The notes beneath the pieces are model-generated. The model had not been told where the DNA came from. It did not search any database and saw only the letters and a program-made list of their open reading frames with translations. Position numbers and translations under genes: made by a program. Positions 13,454 to 31,810 of a DNA stretch of 64,000 nucleotides are shown piece after piece. The first letter of the stretch is position 1. Each line of letters starts with the position of its first letter. Location of the stretch: assembly GCF_031877795.1 (NCBI RefSeq), contig NC_133946.1, forward strand, positions 8,469,144 to 8,533,143. Reading direction: 5' to 3'. Origin of the DNA: Strix aluco (taxonomy: Eukaryota; Chordata; Aves; Strigiformes; Strigidae).

Positions 13454-14974
13454 TAATCATTCTCCCTCCCAAACAGCCTTTTCCAACTGACTATGCTTGT
13501 GATGAGTGTAATTTTGATTAGATAACAGTGAAGAGATACTTAGGTGTTTAGCAGCTTTCAAATAGTATTTTGTATTCACTTCACTGGATAAATGACAGAG
13601 AAGCAAGTAGAAAAAAAAGCCATTAAATCTGATCAAATAATATGAAAATTGCAATTTAAATAGTACAATGCTTTTTTATTGTGACAAAACATCACATTAT
13701 GCATTTTACATTATCCCTTACTGCTTTTGATGTTTTATGAAGCACTATAAGTAATAAGGTTTTGCACATGAGCATACCTTTTCTGAAGAAAAAATTAGAG
13801 GGCACAGATAACGTTCAGTTTACTTCTAGAAGCCAATTCCTTATTGTATCTCTCATAAGAAAAAAAAAAAAAAACTAAACAAAAAACCAAAAAACCCAAA
13901 AAACGTCCAAATCTTTCTCCAGTTCTGCTGTACATGGAGTTTTTATGGAGCCACAGGAATAACACCACAGTCCTATCAACAGAAGGGTCATTGTAATTTA
14001 CCTCCATTTACACCCCTAAAATAAAGCCATTAACTCTGTCTGTGAAATTTGAATAAAATGGATTGTATCTGTCCTCAGAATGATTCAAATTCATTTTCTA
14101 CATTATTTGCGCATAGCCACTCGCAGCCAGAGGTGGTACAGAGGCACGGGGGTATGAGAGAACTGATGTACTCCAGTTTGCAAGTTCCCAGAGGAAAAAG
14201 AAGTCCATGAATATTGGCCAGGGGTTCTGCATTGCCACTCTTCAGACAGATCTACCAGCTCTGTGGGAATTTACAGATCGCCTGTGCATAGGATTCCGAG
14301 CCAGGTTTCTTTTCAGGGGGGGATTTCTAAACTTAGACAAAAAACAGAACACCATACCCCCAAGAAAAGTACAGTTTGGAGATACTTATACATGAAGTTG
14401 AAATACTGTTATTTTGTTTTCAAAATGTTTAGTATGTAACTCTCTCTTCATCTAACAGAAACAAGAGCACCAAACAAAAATACTAGTTTTGATTAAGCTG
14501 TTGTCTATAAGGCAATTAAAAAAGCAGGACACAGTGGCTCTCAACACGTGAGGAAGAGACACACAAATAGTAAAACTACTCAAGAAAACTAGATGTGTTG
14601 ACTACTGGCTTGTGCTTACAGCTTTCCTGGTGTTTCATAAACAAAGCTAAGCACATATCATAGTGCTGTCTGAGTTTTAACTGAGTTTATTTAGGAGACC
14701 TGATATTTTTATGGTTAGGAAAACTCTGATCTGATGAGTGTTTTCAGCTAGAAAGCAAGAGAACTCAGTGGGACAAAGGAATTTCTTTCCTATGCTCTGC
14801 ACAGGTAACAAAGAGAGTGTCACCCACAGAGATTCAGATCATCCCGGAACCATCAGGCTGATGTCCACACAATGCCACGTGGTACAACTGGAACAGATGC
14901 TGGAGTACACTTCTTTCTGCCTCTTCATTTTTAGATTCTCAAGACTGGAAGTTGCATTAGAAACATGGCCCTTT

Positions 14975-15088
14975 AGGTATTTATCCTTAGGGATATGGTG
15001 TAGTTTGGAACTGTCAGTGCTAGGTTAACAGTTGGACTAGATGATCTTCAAGGTCCTTTCCAACTTAGATGATTCTGTGATTCTGTAT
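14975..15088 (+). mobile_element. CR1 LINE, 5'-truncated 3' end
   Basis: The segment reads like the terminal 100 or so bases of avian CR1: a GCTAGGTTAACAGTTGGACT block, then ATGATCTTCAAGGTCC and TTTCCAACTTAGATGATTC, closing with the CR1 hallmark short tandem ending GATTCTGTGATTCTGT instead of a poly(A) tail. A long T tract follows at about 15100-15118. Only the 3' end is present, with no reverse transcriptase. The 5' limit is uncertain by some tens of bases. Divergence from consensus suggests an old copy. Confidence 0.85.
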
Positions 15089-18000
15089 TTGGTGTTTGTT
15101 TTTTTTTTTTTTTTTTTAATTTTCAAACACAAAACTGCTGGTATGAGGACAGAACAGTTACCTGAGAATGCAAAATATTTACTTCAGAGCAGCTGTACTT
15201 CCTTGTAGTTGACTATACTGGATCTTAAAAAAAGATAAAAGAAACTTTTAGAGTGTGTGCATAGTCTGCATTTCCTATAGCTGTGGCTTATGTTCAAATT
15301 GTAGGACTTTATCATATCACCACAGTGAACCACTTCATTTAGTTCACTAGCTACAAAAAGCATAAAACCAGTGTAGGAGCAATCAGTCATTTCAGCCTCA
15401 TGAAATTCCACTGAAGTTACACAACAGATGATATAAACAATAGAAGACACATAGTTCATTGTTGTTGGTCATAGAAACTTTGCTAATCCAAAAGAAGGAA
15501 CTGCAGAGTATAACTGAGGACAGAATTTATTCTGTCACATCAGTTTAACTTTAGGGGATAGAAATACATGCATGTTTTGAAATGCCAGATTCAGGCTACC
15601 CAGCTCTGCTGGAAGCACTGACACAGCTAAACAACTGCAAGAAGAAAGCTACGCTAACCAGAAGCAGCTCTGGGAGAAAAAAAAAGTATTTACTGGCCTT
15701 ATCTTAAAACATAAGCGAAATCAGTGCAATAAACAGCAAGCCAAGCACCATCTTTGTGGCACGTAGGATACAACCTGGAAGGCAGTTTTAACTAGAAATC
15801 GCAGAACATCGATGTACTGCTCCTGGTTATTTGTATTAAACTGTGCATTTTGGCTGCAATTTTATGAATATGAACATCATCAACATTTATTTATCACATC
15901 CTCATGCTTGATTTCACTGAATTACCATGAGCTGTCTTGTTTTTAGGTGCATTCCACATACTCATTTTGTTGCTTTCTTCTCTTCCAGAGGTGGTAGCAG
16001 CAAGCATGTGTTATACAGTCAAAAGCTGACACTTGTTTTGGCCGGAAGAAAAAGGGCAAAGAAAGAACATCCCTCTTCACTGACAGGAGTGGAGATTTTT
16101 ACTAGAACATTTCAGCGACAACAGTGTAAGAGTTACACAAGTTTGCCACCTCCGTTTTGGTGTCTTCCTACCCCTGACGTGTCTTTTTTAACAGCTGGAC
16201 TTTTACACACTGAAACCTCCAAACCTTCAGAGTAATGCATACATAGAAATGCTTAGAAAACTACACTTCAGGAAATCACAAGAGGCGGCATCACTCCAAT
16301 AACATAATTTTACAAAGAAAACACTAGGAAATTAAATATATCAGAAGCAACCAACATATTAACATCTGATAACTGTCCTCAATTCTAGAGCATCCATTTT
16401 CTTTCTGTCTCCACCTAATTACAGCACAGCTGCAAACCACTTCTTAGCCACCACAGCTGGCTCCCATGAGCCCTGAGTGGGCTCAGGACTGCCTGGTACA
16501 CTCTGACAGCATCAAAGCCTTGCTTGTGTTTCACCTACAGGGGGAAGGGCTCTTGGATATGTGACCTGCAGCGTTATGGAGAAAACCCATCGCTAAGTGA
16601 TCCTCAATAGTAACTACAACATGCCAGCTGGAAAGCCAAACATTATGATAAAACATACCTAGCAGACACTGAGATAGTTATTTATTACCACCTTAAGAAA
16701 AAAGAATGGGCCCATTTCAAGATATTTTGAGAGTTTATGATAGCCATTTACTTGATGTATGCATTTTTCAGCACAACTGAAATTCTGGCAATGATATCCC
16801 ATTCTTCCTCAGCCTTGTAGAACCACCCGCTGTAGATAACCAACAGTTAAACGTATTCCCCTCCACCAGTACATTTTTTTCTGTCTGCAGAGAGGTTTCT
16901 CTCTCAAGAGAGTGGTTAATTTTATACACACAATAAAGTAATAAATTCTGACATGAATTAATGAACTGCTTAATATGTACACCTGGGTCACCTCTTTAAG
17001 GGCCTGATTCTAAGTACACTGAAATTGATAGTAAGCTTTCTTTTTCAATGACCAGCGATGGACATGGATGCATGTTACAGACACTACTGAACTGGGGCAA
17101 GTACTACTGCAGTGTGAAGTGTATCACACCAAGAAAATCATAACAATGTCACATGAATTAGTTATTTTCTATTCCAGTACTTACACAGCCTGCAAAAGTT
17201 TCATTGTCCTCTTGAGATGTTTCTGTTCTGCTTCCTGGCATACTAAATTTGCCTGTAGGTCAAAGAAGGACAGACTAAAGCTCAATAAATGTACTTATTC
17301 TACAAGTTCATTCTCATAACCAGGCTGTAAATATTTTGGACTTACAGTCCTTAAAACATCACCTTCCAAAGGGAGATTATTAACAGAAAAATTAGCTAAT
17401 TTATGTACAAAGCTTAAGATGAGTCAGGGAAGAAGTTATTTTGATTCGATTCTTTCAGTATTTTAATAGTAAAAGAATTGAAGCCATTTTCATACTAGAG
17501 AAATTTGTATTAATAATGTTACCATATAGCATAAGATTAAATTCAGCAGTCATAATTTTTAGTTCATGTCAATGTCAAAACTATATCCTAGAGTTTTACA
17601 TTCACTGTAATCACAGCAGCATGAATTCATTTCATGTAGTCAATCTCTTTGCATTTATAGCTGATGGCTGATAATGCAAAAGGCAAGTTTAAGAGTGCTA
17701 GGTGTGAGGAAAACTCTCCGCTGGTTTTCCTGAAAGCAGTTTTCTTGCTCTACTGTAACAGAAGTGGAAAAAATAGAACCATTCTCTTCTCCCTAGCCAC
17801 TAACTTAACTTAAGCTTACCTTAAACATTTCCTCAAGCACTCCTGACTCCCCGTAAAAAAGGGTACTAAACATTTTTATAGTCACAATTGACAAATTCTG
17901 TTCAGCTGCTAACTTAAGCCTTTCATGTTTCAAGAGATACATATCTGTAAGGCATTAAAAAGCTAGGCAGAGATTAAAATGACTGTTCAATTTTCCATGA

Positions 18001-20827
18001 ATAAAATCTACAACTGTAGCTTGACTTAAGTTTTGCACAATGTTGTGGTTTTGGTTTTGGTTTTTAATCTAGGAATTACCAAACTGAATTAAATTGTGTC
18101 TACATAGTTTAATATCCTGCTTAAACAAAAAAGGCTTCATAAATTGACTTCTGTAGTAGCCAACTGAATTAATCAACTCTTTCATAACTCTCTTGAACTG
18201 ACAAAAAAATTTGTTTAAACTCTTTGTCAGAACCTTTAACTTGACTAAGCTTAGTAACTCTTGCAACTTTTTTGTTATTAGTTCATAACCTGGATTATAA
18301 ACCATATTTATATGGATTGTCCAGACAAATATTTGGAATTTGAAAATAAAATTCTTAATTTGCAGTAGCTACAAGCTCCACACTTTAATCATACAAAAGA
18401 TATTTCATTAGTTTTGATTTTTGCAAAAGCATGGTGGATTTTTTTTCCTTTTATATTTCCCCCTTCTGAACTAATCTCTTTCCAGCTTTCACTTCCCTAC
18501 TCAGAAGAGCTTTCCTGTGGTTTATTCTTGTAATCATTCTCTGATCCTTCTACAATATTTCACAGAGATGTGGCTGTTGCAACATATACATTAGAGTTTT
18601 CTAGCTTTTGATTTATACTATGTTAAGGTGATGAAATATATATTTAAAATTACCTTGAATTGCAAATTTGTTACATAATTAAGGAAGAAGATTAAAAAAG
18701 GGTTGGAATAGCATAATTTTTAAAAAAATAGTTTCATTACCTGTCCAGTTGCCATAAAGTAGATCCATATTTGTAATCTAAAAATAAGAACAGAGCTTTT
18801 TTTTTTCCATTTTGATTTGACACACACATTTAGGCTTTTTTTTCCCCTGTATGAATTGAAGCAGAAAAATATGCTATTGCAGTTTTATTTTCAACTGCAC
18901 ATCACTTTTAGCTTTCAATGAAGATAGTGGATTATTTAAAATAAGGAAATAATGCAGTGCGGCTCTAGGTTAAGGTTAACACATGATCAGAATTTAAGAC
19001 TGATAATTTAGAGCAGCAAGTATTTTGTGGCTGCCACCATGAGGCAACGGTATGTACTTCTGTTGTCATTCATCTTGTCTGACTAAAACCGGAACTGAGC
19101 AATCACATTTCATTATATTCTAAGCACAGCACTTCGGACTAGCCACGCAGTTGCTCAGAGATACAGATTTTGAAAAGGAAGTTTACATATTTATGTAGAT
19201 GTTTACAGCCTCAATGCATTATGTATGCTACAGTCCACCACTGCGTTGTGTCAGCATTCTTGTGGGCTGGATGGGAATAAACTGAACTGATAAACTGAAC
19301 TGTAGCTTTGCATCAAGAGTTAGAAGAGATTAACCGTCCTCATGTCGAAAGGCGGAGCCCCGATCTAGAAATGCTATCGTATCGCGATGCCACCTAGTGA
19401 CAAGGGGTTTAAATGTGGAAAGCATCTTCCCTCCCTATAGCTATTGGGAGATCCACTCCATCTGCAGGATCTATGGCAATCTGGAATTTGCTCACCCTGT
19501 TGGGCCCTGCTCAAGTAGGCATTTGTTACTTTTCTTCCCACAATAATCCAACCAGACTACTTTGTTACTGCCCCAAGTAATGATCAGAAGCTTTTGCTGT
19601 ATTTCCCATTAGTTATAACCCAGGTTAAATAAGTACCATTTTACAGATATTGGCAATTCTATATTTTAAATTCCCAGCATCCTGGGAGAGGATATGCTCT
19701 CAAAATTTGATAGGTGATAGTATAGTATCAATAAATATGAAATATCAGGTATTTCAAGCTGGACACTGCTTAGAGTACTGCTGCCACACTACTTACGTTA
19801 GGATGAAGCTTACAGAATAGATAAAAATGTTTCTCATGCTTCTTCAAATATCATTTATTTTTGAGAAATACAAACCCGAATGGAATTAGGACTTTTCCAG
19901 CCAGATGCAGATCCCTGTATACATACAGTACATGCTCAGTCTGTGCGCCACACCGATGGAACAAGGAAGATCTGTAAGGACAGCAGGCAAGCCTTAAGAG
20001 GCAGAATCTGTCATCCTTGCAACAAATAGGATGTGAGTTTACCCCAGTGATGGCCTCTTGCCTGAAAAAACCTTGTGACTAATTGCCTCCTACCATGAGT
20101 TTAACAAACTGGCCGATGAAGAGTTCTCACTCACGGCAGCTAGGCTAGCTGCAGGGTAAAGCATTTGCAGCAGGAGTAGCAGTCTGCGTCACAGAAACAA
20201 GATAAAAGTGCTTCCATGCTCCAATGTCAGACAGCACAGAAAATCTTTTGAGCAATATTAGATGGAACAGAAATTGTCTAGAAGAAGCATTTGAATGCAT
20301 AATGCTGTCATTACTCACAATACTGCCCTTTCACTTCAAATTTCCCCAATTTTATTTTTTAAGTGCTGATATTTTTATTGGTCTTGAATGGGCAATTTCT
20401 TCCACTAATCATCCAGGATTTATCAGTGAAAAGAAGGGAGCATACTGTGCCGTGCAAGGCTACCATGATTTAGAGTCCAGATTACCTTGCGGTAGTTCAA
20501 TAACCTTGGCATTAACAGGAAGCTGTCAGTGCCATTTCCAAGGCTACTGAAAAGGATGCAAGCGTGGGGTCTTAGGGAAGCTGAGAAAAGAAACTGTCCA
20601 ATTTCTCCAGCAAAGTCAGGGACAGCCTAAAGCAATGCCACGCCAGCAGCTGAGGGGGTCCAACAGTCCTGAAAGCTCACACCTCTGCACCGAGTTCTCT
20701 CAAATTGACTGTTTTATAAGCATTGCTCCTTAGTGAACTGTTAAGATATTGGGCTTTATATTTCCAGTAAAGGCAGTGATTCCCCCCTCCCTGCCTTTCA
20801 GTATTTGTATTGAAAGTCTTCACTCAC

Positions 20828-20942
20828 AGGAGCGCAAAGTCCCAATGTTCCACCTCAGCAATGCGTCTGTTCCCAGCGAGCGTGCTGTTATCATGGCCAT
20901 CATTCCTCCTCCCACCGCACCGTTTTGAATTGGCTGCTGCAT
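20828..20942 (-). other. Exon-like open segment, unassigned
   Basis: Read on the minus strand, a CTTGTTTAG acceptor-like site precedes an open 115-base segment beginning ATG (20940-20942) and ending at a good donor, CTCCT|GTGAGTG (donor at 20822-20827). The frame would read MQQPIQNGAVGGGMMAM and continue, 38 codons plus one base. I do not recognise the peptide and find no partner exons. The segment is richer in GC than its surroundings. It could be an exon of a noncoding RNA, an alternative terminal exon, or chance. Confidence 0.2.
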
Positions 20943-21999
20943 CTAAACAAGTTTACAGATACAAACATGTTCAAAAGCATCATTAATTGAGACAGCCCAC
21001 TTCCTACGAAGCTGTTTCCAGACGCATAGCTACAGCATTTTGTACCGGGTGCTACACAGAAGGGATTCTGCTTTTTATTTCCAAAGGACAAGGAAATGGT
21101 GTCGCCCCCTTCAAACTGGAAGTTCACATGAAGTCAGGAGCTGTAGGAAGGTGAGCTACAATGACCTTTGACATCCAGGATTTATACAAACTCTTCCTCC
21201 ACTATATTAATTATCCAAAACCCTAACAACTGTGTTGCTTTAAAGCAACACACAAGCCTTAGGACACCTACCTCCATGATAAAGCCCAGTGCGGAACTGT
21301 CACACAGACAGAAAGATTGAACTGTGACCTTCAATATAACTGAAACTATGAATACTTCTATGAAGTTTAGTACTGCCAATTGCATCATCAATTCAGTGTG
21401 CTTAAATATATGGATTTTAAGCACTATCTGGCAATATGAAGACATTATAAAGTTTGTAACCAGCCATTTGGTTACTAGACATGTTACCAGAGAACTTTTA
21501 ATTCCATGGGAATGCTTTGTGGTTTGGGAGTGGCAATGGTCAGATATGGCTACTCCCAGCCCCATGAAAACACTGTTGTTAACAACACTGCAATGTACTG
21601 AAATTGTTACCTGCAAAATGGTGATAAAATACTTATGAGGTCTGCTGGTGCTAAAACTAGGTTTAGAAGAACTTTCTCTAAGAAGGCATCTCTATACATA
21701 CTCATACATCCAGCTCTGAAACAAAGCCAAATTACAAGATACGTTTGTTTTCTAGGTTTGGTGAGAACCTTTTTCTCCTGCCAAAACCATCCATTCAGGG
21801 AACATGGCAAAAAAACCCAAACACATACTCACCAACACATCTCATTCAAATCTGCCATGAAGATCAGTGCATTTGGCAGCTCCTACAAGAAACTGATTTA
21901 CACAGTTATCCACTTACTGCAAAAACTAATTGTATATTTATGTGTAAAAATAAAAAAATATTGAGCCTTTTAGCTTGTTACAAGATGCATGGTTAATAC

Positions 22000-22977
22000 T
22001 ATGATCCCTCTTTCTGTTTATTTGTTTCTCCTTTATGGATTCTTGAACCAGCTCTTGGAATTACACTCTTTGAAGAGCTCCCTTTGAACCCAGTAACTGT
22101 TTGAAAGGTAACTATGTAACAAGAGAAGAAATAGCTTAAGAGAAAATTGGCAGTATTTTTTACTTGTCTTGGAACCAAGCATTTATTTCTTAAACTTTTA
22201 CAAATAAGATTTTTACAAATGACAAAGTTTTCTATCCACACTAAAGAAATCAACGTATGCTCAGTATCTTCACAAAGCAAGTTTGGTTTCAGTATCAAAA
22301 TAACATCCAGTTGGTCATGCACCATATTCTCAAGTGTTGTCAAGTAATGTAACTTCTGAATTACACCAATTTATATTAGCTTTCACAGGTGTTTGTATTA
22401 GATTACAAAAATCTTCCCACACACCAGTTTAAGGTGAGGATCACCAGTTCAGTATTTCCCCAGTTGACCCCTTGGAAAGCAACAAATAATAAAACCTCCT
22501 TTCAGGAGTTACTGACTGGGTTATGACTGTCACAAGCAACCATGCCATACAATTTGTTTCATAAACAGATGAGACAACTGTTTCCCTCCTCCCGTAAGTC
22601 ACCGAAAACTGGTTCCAGAACCCTGCTACTCTGAAGGGTAAGGCCTCCTCCCATCTTTCGGAGATTTCAGGAGTCTCAATACATGTAACTTTTCTTCAAA
22701 ACCAAGTTAATTCTGAGAGAGGAAAAAAAAAAAAAAAAGTTCAGGTAAGAGACTTCTAAGAAAACAGGCCATTTCAGTGCCTCATTTCATTTACTTCAAA
22801 TACAGTCTGCCTGCATGTTCCTTCAGTACAGCAAGAATATCATCCAGCCACCTTTTCTCCTTCAGAACAGTATGAGTGTCCTTCACAAAGTGTTTTTGTT
22901 AGTTTAACGATGTGGATCAACTCACTTCACCTCCAAAGAAAGTTTCTTTTTACTTTTCCCTGGATTCAGTGTTAGCC
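22000..22977 (-). other. DHCR7: DHCR7 3' UTR with candidate poly(A) signals
   Basis: Sequence downstream of the DHCR7 stop (22978-22980). On the minus strand AATAAA occurs at 22182-22187 and again at 22017-22022, giving 3' UTRs of about 0.8 or 1.0 kb, close to the known length for the mammalian gene. Which one is used cannot be told. An A tract (T on the minus strand) lies near 22722-22738. Confidence 0.55.
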
Positions 22978-28577
<5,600 letters not shown>

Positions 28578-28583
28578 GATGTC

Positions 28584-30697
28584 CTGCATGAAAGAAAATA
28601 TTCATGGTATTACTCCATCTGGTTCTCAGTAATTCTTATGGCTCTACAGAATAAAAACACAAATGAAAATTATTAAAAACTATTATATAGCCTTCTGATT
28701 ACAAGGAATTTGGGGGAAGAGGGTAGGAAGGAAAAAATCCTTCCCAATTACATATGATCTTATATTCAGCAAAACATAATCAAAACACTCATGTCAAAGT
28801 AACCCATTAAACTTCTTGCTAACTGGAAATTTAAGATATATTGTATAATATATGGTTTCTTACTTACATGTAAGACGCAAACGAAAAAACCTGTTTTGCC
28901 ATGTTCTTATAAATCTCTGAAAATAAAGTTCTGTAACTAACTGCCTTTCTTAATTAGAGAAATTGTTACTGTTGTAACATTATTGGTACTGACCCCTTGC
29001 TCCATATATGTTAGCTACATCAAAGAAAACACAGTTAGAGTGTGGGAGCCCACTCCAGTTATTTGCATTAGTTTTGCTTTACAATAGTAGTACTAATTCT
29101 TACACGGAACAATACCAGTAAGAATTTTACCACAACAGAAAGGCTCTTATTCAGGAACCATCAGAACTGGAAATATTTAGGTCACGTGAAACCTCTGATG
29201 TCATTTAGCCCAACCTCACCTGCCCCTGCGGAGAGCAAGGACAACTTAGAACAAGTTGCTCAGTTAAATTCTGAGTATTTCTAAGAATTCCACCTGTTTT
29301 GTCAGTCCTACTGAGAAAGCAGGCCTCTTTTCTAAGAGACCCAAAAGAGAAATCCTAGGTTGAGGATTGTCATGGTGTTTAGGTTAGTTTTAGGCTCTTA
29401 TGTAGCCAAACAGCCCAGCTACTTTGTAGAGCTCAGCCTGCAGAGCACTCATCAAAAACCTGTCTGTAGCTGGCAGCACCTGGGGTTTTGTGCAAGATCC
29501 ACCCACACACACCACTTACCATTAATCCTACCAAACAGCACAGAAGCAAGATCGCTATCTAACTACTGGAACTAGAAACAGGCTAGATGAGAAGGGCTGG
29601 CATTTAATACATTGTCCATGGGATCCGTGCTTCCCCCCTATTTAAACGCCAACAATTGCCACCAAGTTTTGCCCTTCTACAGAGCAATTTAAACAAGTGC
29701 CTGCTTAGGACTATTCCCTAAACAGACACACCCTGTCTGCTGGCAGTAACAGCCTCTCATGTTCAGAACTATTCCCATGTCACTTAACACACGTTAACAC
29801 TTCTGGATCAGGACTCCTGCTGAAATCATATTCCTATTAACGATTATTTCTATAAACGCAAGCTTTCTGTTACCCCACTAAACACACCCCGAATATTGCT
29901 TTCCTAAACCCTTTGTCTGCTTCTTAACAAGAGCCTGAAGCAAACCTCAGCATTCAAATATCACCTGGGCAGAGAACTCAGGAGATGCACTCTTCCTCTG
30001 CGTCCAAACTTCAGGGCTTAATGATGAAGTACTGTGTTGCTGCTCACACTGTGTTAAAGCAATAATCATGTCAACCACACAATTCACTCGGAAGCTCTCC
30101 CCATTTGGTGCCTAACCCACATATCTAATGTACAGTTCAGAGTGAAGTTCACATCACGTCCTTTCAAGCAGTAATAATTCATGTGTTTGGTGCTCTTCAT
30201 CAGCATTCTCTGGACTTACTGAAGAGAATCGCGATCAGTGTGGCAAAAAAACACTTTTAGATTTTGTCCCACAAAAATCAGGCAGACTCCTGTTCACGAA
30301 TACCTATTTTAAGGGAAAATCCCTAGGTAACACGCCCTGCTCCGCAGAGCCCCGTGTTTTGCCGCGGAGATGAACCGCGCCAGAGGCTGCCCAGGAGGGC
30401 TCCGCAGACCCACGGGGGCAGCGCCTTCCCGCCGGGCGGGCCCCTCACGTCAGACACGGGTACCTCGGGGAGCGCTAGCGGGAACGGGAGGGGCCGCAAA
30501 TCAAAACCCACCTCCGGAGTCCGGGGGCACTGACCGAGCTCCCTTCCACCCGCCTTGGCCCCGGCGCCACCCCGCCCCTCGCCAGGGCCCAACATGGCTC
30601 TCCACGAGGCACGCCCCCCCCAGCCGCAGCCCCCCGCGCACCGGCGGGCTCCCCGCTCCGGTGGACTCTGCCCGCAGGCGGCGCGGGGACAACTCAC
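28584..30697 (-). other. DHCR7: Putative DHCR7 intron 1 (5' UTR intron)
   Basis: About 2.1 kb between the acceptor before the ATG exon (28584) and a consensus donor (GTGAGT on the minus strand, 30692-30697) in the CpG island. Apart from a CR1 fragment I see nothing coding in it. The donor choice is inferred from consensus and position; other first exons in the island are possible. Confidence 0.5.
29183..29305 (-). mobile_element. CR1 LINE fragment in DHCR7 intron 1
   Basis: On the plus strand this reads as the reverse complement of CR1 3' sequence: AACCTCTGATGTCATTTAG, CCCAACCTCACC, GACAACTTAGAACAAGTTGC and TCAG, the usual order of an antisense CR1 tail. It is diverged, lacks clear ends and has no coding part. 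Limits are approximate. Confidence 0.6.
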
Positions 30698-31040
30698 CAG
30701 GGGAAGCTGCCCGGTGCCGCCCGTCCCCCCGCCGCAGCCGCGCTCCTACCGCTACCGGCGCGAAGCTCCGCACCCGCTACCGGCGGCACTCCCGCTCGCC
30801 TCAGGGCGACGCCTCTCCGCCCCGCCCCGCCGTCCCGACCAATCACCGCCGCGCCCCGCCCCGCCCCGCAGTCTCGACCAATCCCCGCCGCGCCCCGCGC
30901 CGCTCGGCGCCGCCGCATTGGCGGAGCGCGCTCAACCCATGGGCTGAGGAGACGGGGTGGGCGGGGCAGCGGCGGGCAGCGGGCGCGGGGTCCCTGCGCC
31001 CGCCACGGTCGTCTCGTCAGGCTTCGGCGGGGTAACGGTG
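30320..31040 (-). promoter_or_regulatory. DHCR7: DHCR7 CpG-island promoter with CCAAT and GC boxes
   Basis: Dense CpG and G+C over about 700 bases. CCAAT boxes occur at 30839-30843 and 30878-30882, and an inverted one (ATTGG) at 30917-30921. Several CCCCGCCCCGCC GC boxes surround them. The first two CCAAT boxes sit in a near-repeated module, 39 bases apart. The first exon probably ends at 30698, where a consensus GTGAGT donor follows on the minus strand, so transcription likely starts about 30700-30830. NF-Y and Sp1 sites of this kind accompany SREBP sites in sterol genes. A perfect SRE (ATCACCCCAC) is not seen; ATCACCGCCG at 30842 is only a partial match. Confidence 0.7.
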
Positions 31041-31179
31041 GGCACCGTGAAGGCAGGTCGTCTTCAGCCTGCACAGGCACGGAGGCTTTGCCCAGAGAAC
31101 AGCCGATAAAGCAGGCGCGGTGCGGGCAGTGGTGGCCTCGGAAGGCTCGAATCGGGCACCACGCAAGAAGGATCACTAC

Positions 31180-31810
31180 AAAGATCAAAGGTTTTGAAAG
31201 CAAAGGAACTGGTGTCCAAGTGTTAGATCTTCACTGATAAAACGACCAAAGGAGGGTTGTGAAAGAACGCCAGGAACTGATAAAGGGACTGGTAAAGTTG
31301 ACATTGTGACCCTGAAGAAGCAACACTGATTAAACCAATGAAATCCCAAAATAAGTGCGAGGGGTGATGCCATAAGACCAGCAAGCAGGGAAATACCAAG
31401 GTAAGGGCGCAGGAACAAAAGCTGCTGATAAAACCAAGGACAGGACTACTTGAACTATGAGTGAACTTTCCTCATTAATGTAGTAAAAACTCTTGCTCAA
31501 GGACGAAGAAAATACAAAGAAAAGCCCCTTCCTCACTGAACGTGCGCAGTTAAAAGGGGGGATACTGTGACTTGAATCGAGACAAGGCCACACAGGGATC
31601 AATGAGAATGAGGGTGGCCAAACTTATCAGTAAAAAAACTACTGATAACTGGTGCTCAGGATGTATAAATTAACTGTGCATTAACCAAGGGGTGCTAGCT
31701 TTGTGGAGTTACCACCCAGCACCCATCTCTGCACAGATACGGATTAAACAAATATCTTGAGTCTGTGGTTTTCGGCTCTTTGCACAGTGGGTAGAAGAAA
31801 CCTGATTTGG
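31180..31810 (+). mobile_element. ERV remnant: 3' internal end plus LTR-like segment
   Basis: A fossil retroviral piece on the plus strand. A polypurine tract (AAAAGGGGGGA, about 31552-31562) is followed by an LTR-like body from TG at 31566 to about 31805, with a TATA-like TATAAAT (31664-31670) and an ATTAAA poly(A)-like signal (31743-31748). TTTGGGGG just after it (about 31806-31813) resembles the start of a primer-binding region. The family is uncertain. It has no recognisable coding domain and is a broken remnant, old. Outer limits are approximate. Confidence 0.45.

Larger units (their letters stand above)
10216..21990. other. Gene-poor interval between ZDHHC13 and the DHCR7 3' end
   Basis: About 11.8 kb of mostly AT-rich DNA. 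I find no splice-consistent coding gene on either strand. Open frames here are short and resemble nothing I know. Contents that can be named are a CR1 3' end (about 14975-15088) with a following T tract, A tracts at 13431-13453 and near 13860, A-rich tracts with CCC near 10660 and 12910, a CpG-containing island of unique sequence near 19330-19400, and a single exon-like minus-strand segment at 20828-20942. It could hold a long noncoding RNA or enhancers, which sequence alone cannot show. Confidence 0.6.

Noticed and set aside
15927-16235. 102-codon plus-strand open frame in the gene-poor interval
   Set aside because: No recognised motif, no supporting splice or promoter context, and the length is compatible with chance.
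20224-20550. 108-codon plus-strand open frame
   Set aside because: No recognisable domain, AT-rich composition like its surroundings; it is not separable from chance.
21182-21616. 144-codon minus-strand open frame between DHCR7 and ZDHHC13
   Set aside because: No known family, no splice-consistent neighbours; the residue pattern looks like random hydrophobic translation.
30370-31203. Long open frames on both strands in the DHCR7 CpG island
   Set aside because: Same G+C effect; the DHCR7 coding start lies at 28577 and the island is promoter and 5' UTR.
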